From: an uncultured Siphonobacter sp. | Lineage (GTDB): Bacteria; Bacteroidota; Bacteroidia; Cytophagales; Spirosomataceae | Assembly: GCA_913775095.1 (NCBI GenBank) | Contig: CAJYIW010000020.1 | Coordinates: forward strand, 1 to 64,000 | Direction of reading: 5' to 3' | Length of the DNA stretch: 64,000 nucleotides | Shown here: positions 45,504 through 54,084 of the stretch, piece after piece | How positions within the stretch are numbered: the first letter of the stretch is position 1 | How the letters are laid out: every line of letters starts with the position of its first letter | Made by a program: the position numbers and the translations under genes | Notes under the pieces: generated by a model | Seen by the model: the letters and a program-made list of their open reading frames with translations, nothing else | What the model was told of the DNA's origin: nothing | Databases searched by the model: none

Positions 45504-47069
45504 TTAGACCATTTTATACCGCAGCAGAGTAATGGATGCAGCAGGTACGGTGATAGTCGCTGGATGATGCGTTAATACCGTTTGTTGATACGTAACTACG
45601 TCTTTCTTAGGATTTTCGAGCGAATTACAGGCCATTAGTCCACTTGCTGTCAATTCGTGACGTTCGAACAGCTTCAGCCCGGTGCCTCCCTCCCACTCGA
45701 CCGAAGTTTCTATTCCCTCAGCAGGATGACGATTGACCAGTGCCACTGTAGCGGTTCCGGTCTTTTCATCAAAACTGACACTGGAATCCAGCATTGGCAG
45801 GTTTTCTCCCCCCCGCTGCCGTAACTCTTCGCTTTTCACCTCGGCGTGTAAACTTACGCCCTGGCAATACCGACGGTATAATTCCAGGGGATAAAAGACG
45901 GTCTGGCAAATGGATTCGCGGTCATTGCTCATAATCGGAGCCAGGACATTAACCGTTTGTGCCCAGGTTGCCATGGTTACAATTTCGGCCTGACGCTGGA
46001 ACATATTCAAAAACGAGGCCACTCCCAAGGCATGAAACCATTGGTAGGTTACTTCCAGATTGTAGCGGCCTTTGCCTTCGTTTTCCCAGATCCCCCATTC
46101 ATCAATGGCTAACTTCACTCCTTTGGACCGGGGCGGAAAACGATACCAGCGGTCAAACTTTTCTATTTTTTCAGGAGCTAATCGTTTGATTTGCTGATGC
46201 GTTTGTTCGATCTGCTTCTCAAATCCAGCCAGCTGCGTGAAGAGCGAAGCCGGTTCGCCCTTTCTCGAACTGGCGTATAAGTGCATCGATAGATAGTCGG
46301 TGATCGGATGCAGTTCCCTCAGAACCGTTTCATTCCAGTGTTCATCGTGCCCAGCCATGATTAAAGAAATGCCGGGGTCCTGTAACTTCATCAGCTTGGC
46401 GTATTGCCAGGCTACTTCCGCATAGGTGGCGGGATTCTGTAAACGTCCCGTATCGGGTCCGGCGTTTTCTTCATTCCCCAGCCCCCAGTATTTGACGTTG
46501 TGAGCCTTCGCAAAGCCGTGCTTGCGGCGAAGCTCCGCGAAAGAAGTTTTTCCCTGTCCGTTGCAGTATTCCACCCAGTTAGAAGCCTCTTCGGGCGTTC
46601 CGGTGTTCATGTTCACCACGAGAAAAGGATCAGTTTTTAATTGCCGGCAATACTGAATGAACTCATTGGTACCAAACTGGTTGGTTTCCTCTCCTCCCCA
46701 GATCAGATTGGGCCGGACCGGGCGGTTGGCCTTCGGACCGATTCCATCCTGCCAGTGATAGATTTTTGTGACCGTGCCGCCGGGAAAACGGAGTACGGGC
46801 GGAGCCAGACGCTTGATCTTTGCCAGCACATCCGTTCGAACCGCATTCGTTTTTGCGTCCACAATTCCACCCGTGATGGACCGCCCGAGGTATTCAATAA
46901 ACTGCCCGTAAATTTCGGGTTCAATGGTTCCTCTGGATTGGTTCAGGTTAATATGGACCGAAGCCTTACTTACTTTTTCGGAAGAAGCCCACAACGAAGA
47001 AGGGAACAGGGAAGCAACTGCTGCCTGACTGGTTTGCCGCAGAAAGCTGCGACGACTGGTATGAAACAT
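45504..47069 (-). CDS. GH51 alpha-L-arabinofuranosidase-like, Tat-exported
   Basis: 521 residues with a twin-Arg signal (TSRRSFLRQ) ending near residue 28. Barrel marks: GQFIEYLGRSITGGI, LRFPGGTVTKIYHWQDGIGP, acid/base Glu200 in GLGNEENAG, nucleophile Glu324 in AIDEWGIW, and a C-terminal beta domain (about 380-521). This is the GH51 pattern; the usual acid/base motif is GNEMDG, so this one is slightly divergent. It would remove arabinose side chains. It shares the palindromic terminator with the OYE gene. Confidence 0.88.
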   Translation of the reverse strand: MFHTSRRSFLRQTSQAAVASLFPSSLWASSEKVSKASVHINLNQSRGTIEPEIYGQFIEYLGRSITGGIVDAKTNAVRTDVLAKIKRLAPPVLRFPGGTVTKIYHWQDGIGPKANRPVRPNLIWGGEETNQFGTNEFIQYCRQLKTDPFLVVNMNTGTPEEASNWVEYCNGQGKTSFAELRRKHGFAKAHNVKYWGLGNEENAGPDTGRLQNPATYAEVAWQYAKLMKLQDPGISLIMAGHDEHWNETVLRELHPITDYLSMHLYASSRKGEPASLFTQLAGFEKQIEQTHQQIKRLAPEKIEKFDRWYRFPPRSKGVKLAIDEWGIWENEGKGRYNLEVTYQWFHALGVASFLNMFQRQAEIVTMATWAQTVNVLAPIMSNDRESICQTVFYPLELYRRYCQGVSLHAEVKSEELRQRGGENLPMLDSSVSFDEKTGTATVALVNRHPAEGIETSVEWEGGTGLKLFERHELTASGLMACNSLENPKKDVVTYQQTVLTHHPATITVPAASITLLRYKMV

Positions 47070-47119
47070 GTACTTTTTGTTAAGGAACTTTCATGCCGTT
47101 AATCCATTCAATCCGCATG

Positions 47120-47181
47120 AACAGGTATGAATCGGCCTGGCTATGAATCATTAAGACGGCTGAGGCCCATTCATACCTGTT
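47120..47181 (-). terminator. Hairpin after the pirin gene
   Basis: AACAGGTATGAATCGGCC (47120-47137) and GGCCCATTCATACCTGTT (47164-47181) pair over 18 bp with one mismatch, between the pirin stop and the GH51 start. Confidence 0.6.
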
Positions 47182-47198
47182 GACTTCCTGAAATCGGT

Positions 47199-48113
47199 TC
47201 AGGACAAGGCGGGAGGCGGGGGCGATCCGGCGGGTTTGGAACGGTCTTCAGGTAATGGGATAAACTCCAGATGATCATTGGGAGGTAAGGGAATTCGGCC
47301 CGCAATCCAGTCGGCTTTGGCCTGTTCAATTCGCTCTTTACTGGAAGAAACGAAGTTCCACCAGATGTACCGTTCCCCTAAATGCTCTCCGCCCAGCATC
47401 ATTACCGTGGTTGCTTCCTGAGCAACGATCACCGGATCAATCCCGGCCGTAAACACCAGTAACTGCCCTATTCCATAGCGATGCCCGTTGACTTCCACGC
47501 TTCCCCTGGCTACGTAAATGCCTCGTTCGGCATACCCCAGGGGCAAGCCAAACCGCGTACCGGGCTGTAGTACGACGTGTAGATAAAACAGCGGTGAATG
47601 GGTCTTGACTTCATTTTTAAGTCCGAAGGCTTCCCCCGCAATGAGTCGCATCCAGACTCCCTTATCCGTGTAAACGGGCAGCTGCTGGGGCTGGTAATTA
47701 GTAAACGACGGGTCTTCTTCTTCCGCTGCCGTGGGCAGGGCCACCCAGGTCTGAATCATTTCCAGCGACCCCCCAGCCAGAGCCGCCGGATCTTCAAACC
47801 GCTCGGAATGGGCAATACCCTTACCGGCGGTCATCCAGTTTACTTCTCCGGGACGAATGACTTGTTCTACTCCTAAACTATCGCGATGAGTAACAATGCC
47901 ATTGAACAGATAACTTACCGTTGACAGACCAATATGCGGATGCGGTAACACATCCATGTTGGGAATCTGATCGGCCGAAAAAGATACGGGGCCAGCGTGG
48001 TCCATAAAAATAAACGGCCCCAGCATTCGGCGTAACCGATAAGGCAATATGCGGCGAACTGAAAAATGAGGGCCCAGATTGGCCTGCCGGGCCTCAATGA
48101 TGATATCAAGCAT
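47199..48113 (-). CDS. Pirin-family protein
   Basis: 304 residues of the two-cupin pirin fold: LGPFIFMDHAGP, VLPHPHIGLSTVSYL with two metal-ligand His, and TAGKGIAHSERFED with the third His and the Glu. C-terminal cupin with LPLGYAERGIYVARGSVEVNG. Bacterial pirins bind iron; some act as quercetin dioxygenases, others as redox-linked regulators. It is a single gene. Confidence 0.94.
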   Translation of the reverse strand: MLDIIIEARQANLGPHFSVRRILPYRLRRMLGPFIFMDHAGPVSFSADQIPNMDVLPHPHIGLSTVSYLFNGIVTHRDSLGVEQVIRPGEVNWMTAGKGIAHSERFEDPAALAGGSLEMIQTWVALPTAAEEEDPSFTNYQPQQLPVYTDKGVWMRLIAGEAFGLKNEVKTHSPLFYLHVVLQPGTRFGLPLGYAERGIYVARGSVEVNGHRYGIGQLLVFTAGIDPVIVAQEATTVMMLGGEHLGERYIWWNFVSSSKERIEQAKADWIAGRIPLPPNDHLEFIPLPEDRSKPAGSPPPPALS

Positions 48114-48325
48114 AGCGGTGCGGATGATGCGTGAAAAAGCTACTCATGTCTTTTAATTTTAGTTTATTTATTGGTATCCATTTTATGAAAATCATCAAAG
48201 GATTCATGTCAATAAAATACAATTAAACTTCAAGTAAGTTATTTGCTTATCAATGATTTAACAAATAGAAAACCGTTAAAATTTATATTTTTTTAATTCG
48301 GATACTGGTTATAACAATTCAAAAG

Positions 48326-48341
48326 GTGAGTTTTGGACTAA
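48326..48341 (+). other. Outlying iteron-like copy
   Basis: GTGAGTTTTGGACTAA differs from the main iteron sequence by one base. It lies in the pirin/quinoprotein gap, about 6 kb from the main array and about 2.6 kb beyond the rep stop, in the same orientation. Confidence 0.65.
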
Positions 48342-48364
48342 TTGAAAAGCTGTATCAGAAAAGA

Positions 48365-50464
48365 TTAAGGTAAGGCAAAAGCTACGTAACTATCTCCTTT
48401 CTTCGTTCCGAGTTTGGTACCTCCGCAGGCGATTACTACGTATTGCTTTCCATTGACCTGATACGTACTGGGGGTAGCAAACCCGGCGGCGGGTAACTCC
48501 CGTTCCCAGAGAATAGCACCCGTTTTTTTATCAAACGCCCGAAATTTTCCGTCTTTGGTTGCGGCAATGAAAATTAAACCACTGCCGGTTACTACGGGAC
48601 CACCGTAGTTTTCAGTACCCGTCGGAGCAATGCCCCGTTCCGATAATTCCCTGAACTCTCCCAAGGTTTTTTGCCACACGTGTTTCCCCGTGTTCAGATT
48701 GATGGCGGTTAGCGTTCCCCAGGGTGGAGCAATCCCCGGATAGCCTTTGGAATCGAGAAATTTGTGATACCCATTGAACCGGTAAGGAACGTACGGTGCA
48801 GTAGATTCTTTTCCTTCTTTAGCCATGACTTCTATTTTTTCATCCCCAAACAGGAACGCCACCAGAGCCTGCTTTTCTGCGGGGCTCAGACTGGAAAATC
48901 CGGGCATCATTCCTTTGCCGCTCGTGATGAGTTTAGAGACAAACTCCCGATCTCTCCGTTCCTGAATATGGATCAGTGAGGGATAACCACTCTTCGGATT
49001 TCCCTTTCGATCGGTGCCATGACAGGCTACGCAATTTCTGGTGTAGAGCCGCTGACCGGGACTCAGGTGAGCTAATTCTTCTTCTTTTGGCGTCGGGCTC
49101 AGGCTAAACAACCAGGCCATTTCATTCGCATTCACGTACATGATCCCTTCAGGATCAACGGCGGCCCCACCCCATTCGGCTCCTCCGTCCGCCCCCGGAA
49201 ACACCAGCGTAGGGGTTTCGCTAAGCGGCTGAAAAAAACCTTTTTTAGCTTTTCGGTACGTTTCCAGTAACTCGGTCTGGTTGGCGGCATAGGGATTCAA
49301 ATCGCTTTCCGCAATCATTTGCCGGGTGAAAGGAGCGGGCATTCGTGGGATGGGTTGCGTAGGCCAGACCACTTCGCCGGGTATCGTGGACTTAGGAGCT
49401 GCTTTTTCATCAATGGGGAATAACGGCTTACCGGTCACCCGGTCAAACACGTACACATAACCCGTCTTTGTCACCTGAGCGACGGCATCCACCCGTTTCC
49501 CCTGAATCGTTAAAGTAATTAAATTCGGCGGGGCTGGCAGATCCCGATCCCAGACGTCATGATGCACCATCTGGTAATGCCAGATTCGCTTTCCGGTCCG
49601 GGCATCCAGGGCCAGCAGACAGTTGGCGAACAGATTTTTACCCTTACGATTACCTCCGTAGAAATCAAACGCGGGGGAGCCCGTTGGTACATATACGATG
49701 CCCCGTTTCCGGTCAATCGCCATACCGGCCCAGTTGTTGGCCGCTCCCACGTCCCGGTGGGTATGGGCGGTTTTGGGCCAGGTCTCGTAGCCGTACTCAC
49801 CGGGCTTCGGAATGGTATGAAAGACCCAGGCTAGTTTCCCCGTCCGTACATCAAAAGCCTGGATGTATCCCGGAGCGGCATCAGCCCCCTCCGACAGACG
49901 CAGGGGCATGATGATCAGGTCTTCGAAAAGAGTGCCCGGCGTATTAGAAATGACAAATTTGTTTTCAGCCGTCGGCCCCAGCCCCGAACGTAAACTCACC
50001 CGGCCATTCTCTCCAAAATCCGCGATAACGTTTCCGTGGATTGCATCCAGTGCATAGAGATAGGCACCCGACGCATAGAGAATCCGGCGTTCCTTACGGT
50101 CCTGCCAGTAGGTCAGTCCCCGATTCGTATTCAAGTTGCCCCCGCCGGGCTGGGCGAATCTCCAGCGTTCTTTTCCCGTGGAAGCATCCAGAGCGAATAC
50201 CTGATTGGAAGCCGTCACTCCGTACAGAATCCCGTTAACGATCAGGGGATTGCATTGCACCTGCCCGGTATCACGCGAATGATACTCCCAGGCCACCTCC
50301 AGCTGATTAACATTCTCGGGGGTAATTTGGCGAAGACTGGAGTAATGGTTTCGGTCAGGACCTCCCAGGTATTCCGGCCATTCTTCGTCAGAAGTTTCAC
50401 TCGTGAATTGCAGGGCTATTAATACGGATGTTGCGGTGATTAGAGGTAGTATGAATCGTCTCAT
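48365..50464 (-). CDS. PQQ-dependent quinoprotein dehydrogenase with cytochrome c domain
   Basis: 699 residues, starting with a hydrophobic leader. A PQQ propeller (WPEYLGGPDRNHYSSLRQITPENVNQLEVAWEY, ALDASTGKERWRF and similar W-motif repeats) is interrupted by a cytochrome c insertion with haem motif CVACH (about 478-482), then closes at the C terminus (WERELPAAGFATPSTYQVNGKQYVVIACGG). It would oxidise an alcohol or sugar in the periplasm and pass electrons to its own haem. No PQQ-synthesis genes are in the window, so the cofactor is made elsewhere or scavenged. Confidence 0.92.
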   Translation of the reverse strand: MRRFILPLITATSVLIALQFTSETSDEEWPEYLGGPDRNHYSSLRQITPENVNQLEVAWEYHSRDTGQVQCNPLIVNGILYGVTASNQVFALDASTGKERWRFAQPGGGNLNTNRGLTYWQDRKERRILYASGAYLYALDAIHGNVIADFGENGRVSLRSGLGPTAENKFVISNTPGTLFEDLIIMPLRLSEGADAAPGYIQAFDVRTGKLAWVFHTIPKPGEYGYETWPKTAHTHRDVGAANNWAGMAIDRKRGIVYVPTGSPAFDFYGGNRKGKNLFANCLLALDARTGKRIWHYQMVHHDVWDRDLPAPPNLITLTIQGKRVDAVAQVTKTGYVYVFDRVTGKPLFPIDEKAAPKSTIPGEVVWPTQPIPRMPAPFTRQMIAESDLNPYAANQTELLETYRKAKKGFFQPLSETPTLVFPGADGGAEWGGAAVDPEGIMYVNANEMAWLFSLSPTPKEEELAHLSPGQRLYTRNCVACHGTDRKGNPKSGYPSLIHIQERRDREFVSKLITSGKGMMPGFSSLSPAEKQALVAFLFGDEKIEVMAKEGKESTAPYVPYRFNGYHKFLDSKGYPGIAPPWGTLTAINLNTGKHVWQKTLGEFRELSERGIAPTGTENYGGPVVTGSGLIFIAATKDGKFRAFDKKTGAILWERELPAAGFATPSTYQVNGKQYVVIACGGTKLGTKKGDSYVAFALP

Positions 50465-50557
50465 GCGTCATTGAAAAGGGGAAAATACTACTTTTTATTT
50501 CCGTATGCCAGCAACTTTAGCTCCCTGAAACGGGTCCTGTTCATAAATCCAGTATTT

Positions 50558-50935
50558 ATGAAAAAAATCATGATTGGGGTGGCCCTTTTGCTACTGGGGA
50601 GCTGCCGAAAAGAGGACGCATTGCTGCCCTCTGAAATCTGGTCTAAAGGATGTTCATCATTGACGAAGCAACAGGAGATGTATCGACTGGATGGCATTTG
50701 CTGCGAATACGTAGAGTTTCCCGCTTCGGTCAGATTGAAACATAAAGCTTTCGAGATCGAGGGAACTCAGTATGTGTTCAATGGAGCAAAAATGATCCCT
50801 TATCCGGTGCTGGTCAAGGGGCATCTGGAAGGAGATGGTGTACTTTCACTTCATTTTCAAAGCCTGGGCAAACAGCAGTCCTACCGATTAAATCCGGGAC
50901 CTGCTCAGGTGGCCTGCCAATGTGGCTGTGATTGA
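50558..50935 (+). CDS. Small Cys-rich lipoprotein of unknown function
   Basis: 125 residues from the ATG at 50558; the frame is open upstream to 50471 but the signal peptide begins here (MKKIMIGVALLLLGSCRKE, Cys16). Mature Cys residues include CS, ICCEY and the C-terminal CQCGCD, which could bind metal or form disulfides. No family recognised. It is divergent from the quinoprotein gene, and its stop is 4 bp before an iteron-like copy. Confidence 0.6.
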   Translation: MKKIMIGVALLLLGSCRKEDALLPSEIWSKGCSSLTKQQEMYRLDGICCEYVEFPASVRLKHKAFEIEGTQYVFNGAKMIPYPVLVKGHLEGDGVLSLHFQSLGKQQSYRLNPGPAQVACQCGCD

Positions 50936-50938
50936 AAG

Positions 50939-50954
50939 GTGAGGTTTGGACTAG
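50939..50954 (+). other. Outlying iteron copy at the 3' end of rep
   Basis: GTGAGGTTTGGACTAG matches the main iterons in all but the last base. It sits 5 bp beyond the rep stop codon, in the same orientation as the main array. Confidence 0.75.
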
Positions 50955-50959
50955 AATAC

Positions 50960-51946
50960 TTAAGCTTTTTTACGGGTAGTTGCCGATTTTTGAGCTTTGA
51001 AGCCCAGGACTGTGGCCATGTACTGCGTTTTTGAAGTTTTAACCGTGATTTTTCCGTTTTCGATTTCAGCATTTACCTGTACGAATTTTTCCAGTTTTTC
51101 CTTCGACAGTAAGATTTCTTCAATTTGCTGAGCCGAAAAGGTGTATTGCGTTTCCAACAGGTTCCGGGCGACCAGGTATCGATTGGTGTCGGTGGTGCTG
51201 TAAAAGCTTTCCATTTCTTCTTCCACTGCATCGTTTACTACGTCCATGAAGGACTTAATCGTAAACTCCAGTTCCAGAATTTTTTTTCGTTCTTTCTTAC
51301 TGGGGGCGTACTCAAAAACAATGTTGGCTTTGGCAAATAATTCTGCCTGAGCCACTTTCAGAGCCCAGCGTTGAATTTCCTTGTAGTTGTAACTCTCCGG
51401 GCAATTGAGCATGAATTTCAATTTCTCAACGGAATAGGTAAATACCCGCTGCCCACGATTATAATACATCATCATCAGCTCATAGAGTCGTTGGGAATAC
51501 ACCGATTCCAGCGATAGCATGACATCAATGCTGTACTTAGTATATCGGCTACCTAACTCAATAAACTGAGGAACAACGTTCGCTAACATGGTAATTTCCA
51601 GGAAATTACGTCCGTCTTCATTCACGGTACGAACCAGAGGAAAGGGAACCAGCGAAGCAAAGCTGGGATTCCGGGGATTGGAAAAGTCCTCGTAAAGAAT
51701 CTTTTTATCCGTCAGGGATTTGGCGGCCAGATACAGCTTACGGTAATTATTGGATTTGGCCAGTTCAGTAATGGGAATGGTAAAACGCAGGTTTTGACCT
51801 TCCTGGTAATCCTTTACATTCCGAATCTGATTGATGATCATGACCACAATTCGCTTCTCCAGTTCAGAAAACTGTTGTTTCGATTCGGTGATGAAATTAG
51901 GCTGAAAATTGTTAAGTCTTTTCTGAAAAACAATTGAATTATCCAT
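50960..51946 (-). CDS. Replication initiator protein (Rep_3/RepB superfamily)
   Basis: 328 residues: FITESKQQFSELEKRIVVMIINQIRNVK at the start of the first winged-helix domain, LESVYSQRLYELMMMYYNRGQ in the middle, and a second winged helix with YSVEKLKFMLNCPESYNYKEIQRWALKVAQAEL (about 170-215). This is the initiator family that binds iterons as monomers and represses its own gene as a dimer (known for RepE, pi and RepA of pSC101). Iteron copies upstream of parA and an inverted half-iteron pair just before its ATG fit that model. It defines the window as a plasmid-type replicon. Confidence 0.93.
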   Translation of the reverse strand: MDNSIVFQKRLNNFQPNFITESKQQFSELEKRIVVMIINQIRNVKDYQEGQNLRFTIPITELAKSNNYRKLYLAAKSLTDKKILYEDFSNPRNPSFASLVPFPLVRTVNEDGRNFLEITMLANVVPQFIELGSRYTKYSIDVMLSLESVYSQRLYELMMMYYNRGQRVFTYSVEKLKFMLNCPESYNYKEIQRWALKVAQAELFAKANIVFEYAPSKKERKKILELEFTIKSFMDVVNDAVEEEMESFYSTTDTNRYLVARNLLETQYTFSAQQIEEILLSKEKLEKFVQVNAEIENGKITVKTSKTQYMATVLGFKAQKSATTRKKA

Positions 51947-51977
51947 AGGCTGAAGGCTTTCCGTTGGAAAAGTACAG

Positions 51978-52016
51978 AATAAAAGTGAGATTCCTTTTCA
52001 TTTTCTCACTTTTATT
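51978..52016. promoter_or_regulatory. Inverted half-iteron operator before rep
   Basis: AATAAAAGTGAGA (51978-51990) and TCTCACTTTTATT (52004-52016) are perfect 13-bp complements across 13 bp. The left arm continues as AAAAGTGAGATTC, identical to the first 13 bases around the iteron at 54605. It is 31-70 bp upstream of the rep ATG, where a Rep dimer would shut off rep. Confidence 0.75.
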
Positions 52017-52095
52017 ATTTCCCGTAACGGAATACCGAACATTGGTAACTCATGCTTTGATAACCAGCCTTAGGGGGCCAGGGTAGAGAAGGGGA

Positions 52096-52254
52096 TAATG
52101 TGGTAACTGTTACCACGTTTTTTCAAAGTCCTGAGCAGATGGTCTGTTTAGGAGTTGTTTTTAGTAATGTGGTAACTTCTGCCACATTAATTTGTTTGGT
52201 CAAGGTTAAGGATAGCTGGAAAAGGGAGCGTAGTAATGTGGTAACAATTACTAC
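52096..52254 (+). other. Candidate centromere (parS): three 69-bp-phased 12-mers
   Basis: TAATGTGGTAAC occurs at 52096, 52165 and 52234, each exactly 69 bp apart, between parB and rep. Each copy is continued by a dyad-like partner: GTGGTAAC-T-GTTACCAC (perfect, 52100-52116), TAATGTGG/CCACATTA (52165-52172 and 52182-52189), and GTGGTAACAATTACTAC (52238-52254). Repeated dyads beside parAB are the usual form of plasmid partition sites. ParB binding is inferred. Confidence 0.6.
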
Positions 52255-52268
52255 GCTCCCTTTTCCAG
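52216..52268 (-). terminator. 22-bp-arm perfect hairpin at the 3' end of parB
   Basis: Arms 52216-52237 and 52247-52268 are perfectly complementary (core GGGAGCGTAG/CTACGCTCCC), with a 9-nt loop GTGGTAACA that holds the third centromere-like motif. The right arm covers the parB stop codon, so it probably ends the parAB transcript while presenting the motif. Confidence 0.65.
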
Positions 52269-53105
52269 TAGCGTTTGGGCAACCTCAATAATTTCTTTGC
52301 ATAGTTCGGGGCTGTTACCCCCGGCTCGTTCCAACTGATCAACTAGTGTTTTCAGCCGATCGACCTCCGTCAGAACCGATTTCCTGGTTTTCCCTGACTT
52401 CGTCAGTACCTGATTGATTTCTTCAACGCTTTCAAAGGCTGGAAGGCCCTCTGACGCATGAGCAAGCTCTACAATCGATTTTTTTGAAACTTTCGATTTA
52501 CGACTCAGAATTTCTTTTTTAAGGGCTGGAGAGGTCTTATCGAGGCCTTTCGCAAATTCGGCGTCCGTACGAATGGTTTTCGGACTAACGTTGAATTGTT
52601 CCGCCAGGACCTCTTCCGTTCGTTTACCACCGCTGCTTCCTGTGGGACGCCCGGAACCTTTTTTCATTGATAAATACTTCTGTCCACGCAGGTAGGAAGT
52701 TTGTTCCGGCGTTAGATTGCGGCGGCCTAACTGGTTATCAATCATAAAGGCCCTTACCTCCTCAATGGAAGCAAATTCCTTCATCAAAATCCGATAAGGA
52801 ATGCCATGACTGGTGCAGATCTGGTAACGGTTGTGGCCATCAATCAATACGAACAGTGAAGTCGTGTCGTCCGTATTCCGAACCGTATGAGCCGCCGTTT
52901 CCCAAACGAGCAGGGGTTCCCGGCAACCTTCCCGGATCAGGTTGGTCTCCAGTTGCTTAAATTCATCGTCGAGCAGGGGCGGAATGAGCGATTCGAGTTC
53001 AGGAATGATGGTGAGCTGATTTTTGATCAATTCCTGCTGCACCAGCGAACCACTATCTTTCTTGATCAGCTCTTTCGTACCAAACTGGTTGACAATTTTT
53101 TTCAT
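52251..53105 (-). CDS. parB: ParB-like partition protein
   Basis: 284 residues: a ParB/sulfiredoxin-fold N-terminal domain with IPPLLDDEFKQLETNLIREGCREPLLVW and LIDGHNRYQICTSHGIPYRI, where HNRY stands in place of the usual GERRY-type nucleotide-binding motif; a helix-turn-helix (TEEVLAEQFNVSPKTIRTDAEFAKGLD, about 160-190); and a coiled, Leu-rich C-terminal part (about 240-284) for dimerisation. It would bind the phased repeats downstream and work with ParA. It begins 25 bp after parA on the same strand. Confidence 0.88.
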   Translation of the reverse strand: MKKIVNQFGTKELIKKDSGSLVQQELIKNQLTIIPELESLIPPLLDDEFKQLETNLIREGCREPLLVWETAAHTVRNTDDTTSLFVLIDGHNRYQICTSHGIPYRILMKEFASIEEVRAFMIDNQLGRRNLTPEQTSYLRGQKYLSMKKGSGRPTGSSGGKRTEEVLAEQFNVSPKTIRTDAEFAKGLDKTSPALKKEILSRKSKVSKKSIVELAHASEGLPAFESVEEINQVLTKSGKTRKSVLTEVDRLKTLVDQLERAGGNSPELCKEIIEVAQTLLEKGA

Positions 53106-53130
53106 ACAAATTCAATTAGGAATGGATAAC

Positions 53131-54084
53131 TTATCGGTTCTGGCGGGTCAGCAGTTCCTGAGCCAGCTGTTTGTAATCAATGGCTCCGGGAGAGGTAGCT
53201 CCATAACGAAAGATATCAACCTGAGCGTACTGAGACTCTTTCAGGGCTGCGTTCAGCCGAATTTCGGTGTTGAATACCTGAAAATCCTTTAAATCTTTGC
53301 GTATGGTCTGAATGAGTTCCTTGTGCAGAACGAGGCGTCGGTCTACGCGGGTGAATAACAACCCTTCAATACTCAGGTGTTCGTTGAAAAACTGCCGGAT
53401 TTCGTTGATGAGTTCGAACAGGTTATTGATGCCTTTGATAGCAGAGGTTTCGGGTTCCAGTACCACCAGGGCAGAATTGGAGGCGATCAGGGCAGAATTA
53501 GTAAAAACGTTTAGGGCGGGAGGGCAATCGATCAGGATGTAATCATACTGCCCCACAACGGTCTGCAGAGCCGTTCGCAGCCGCAAAGCACCACTAGGGG
53601 AGTGGGTGAGCTCGCGTTCGTATTTAGCCAGTTCCAGGTTACTGGGAATCAGGTCCAGATTAGGAATGACTGAAACAATCGGAAGCGGCTTGTTATGCAG
53701 CAGGGCTTCGTACAATTGTGATTCCGGATTATCCAGTCCCAGACTCTGGGAGAGATTTCCCTGGGAGTCAATATCAATGACGAGAACTTTAAACCCTTCC
53801 ATCACCAGAGCACTGCCCAGGTTAATGGTCGTCGTTGTTTTACCCACTCCACCTTTGTGATTGACGATGCTAATCACACGGGCTTTCCGGTTTCTGAACT
53901 CTTCCAGACCATACTGAAGCAAAATGGGTTCAAGGGCTTTGAGATGTTTTTGATTCAGGGTTCGCTGACCCGCCAGTGCCTTAGGCAGGGTGCTAAGGGG
54001 AAGACCAGATTCTTTCTCAATAACGGACATGGAAAGAGCCGTCTTCTTTTTGAAAAAGTGCAGAACCTCTTCGTGAGTGAGCAT
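53131..54084 (-). CDS. parA: ParA-family partition ATPase
   Basis: 317 residues: a short N-terminal helix-turn-helix region (about 5-55, SVIEKESGLPLSTLPKALAGQ), then the Walker-type ATPase with deviant P-loop NHKGGVGKTTT (about 74-84), A' motif VIDIDSQGN and B motif LIDCPPAL. The DNA-binding extension is that of type Ia plasmid ParA proteins, which also repress their own operon. It drives replicon segregation over the nucleoid and heads the parA-parB unit upstream of rep. Confidence 0.94.
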   Translation of the reverse strand: MLTHEEVLHFFKKKTALSMSVIEKESGLPLSTLPKALAGQRTLNQKHLKALEPILLQYGLEEFRNRKARVISIVNHKGGVGKTTTTINLGSALVMEGFKVLVIDIDSQGNLSQSLGLDNPESQLYEALLHNKPLPIVSVIPNLDLIPSNLELAKYERELTHSPSGALRLRTALQTVVGQYDYILIDCPPALNVFTNSALIASNSALVVLEPETSAIKGINNLFELINEIRQFFNEHLSIEGLLFTRVDRRLVLHKELIQTIRKDLKDFQVFNTEIRLNAALKESQYAQVDIFRYGATSPGAIDYKQLAQELLTRQNR

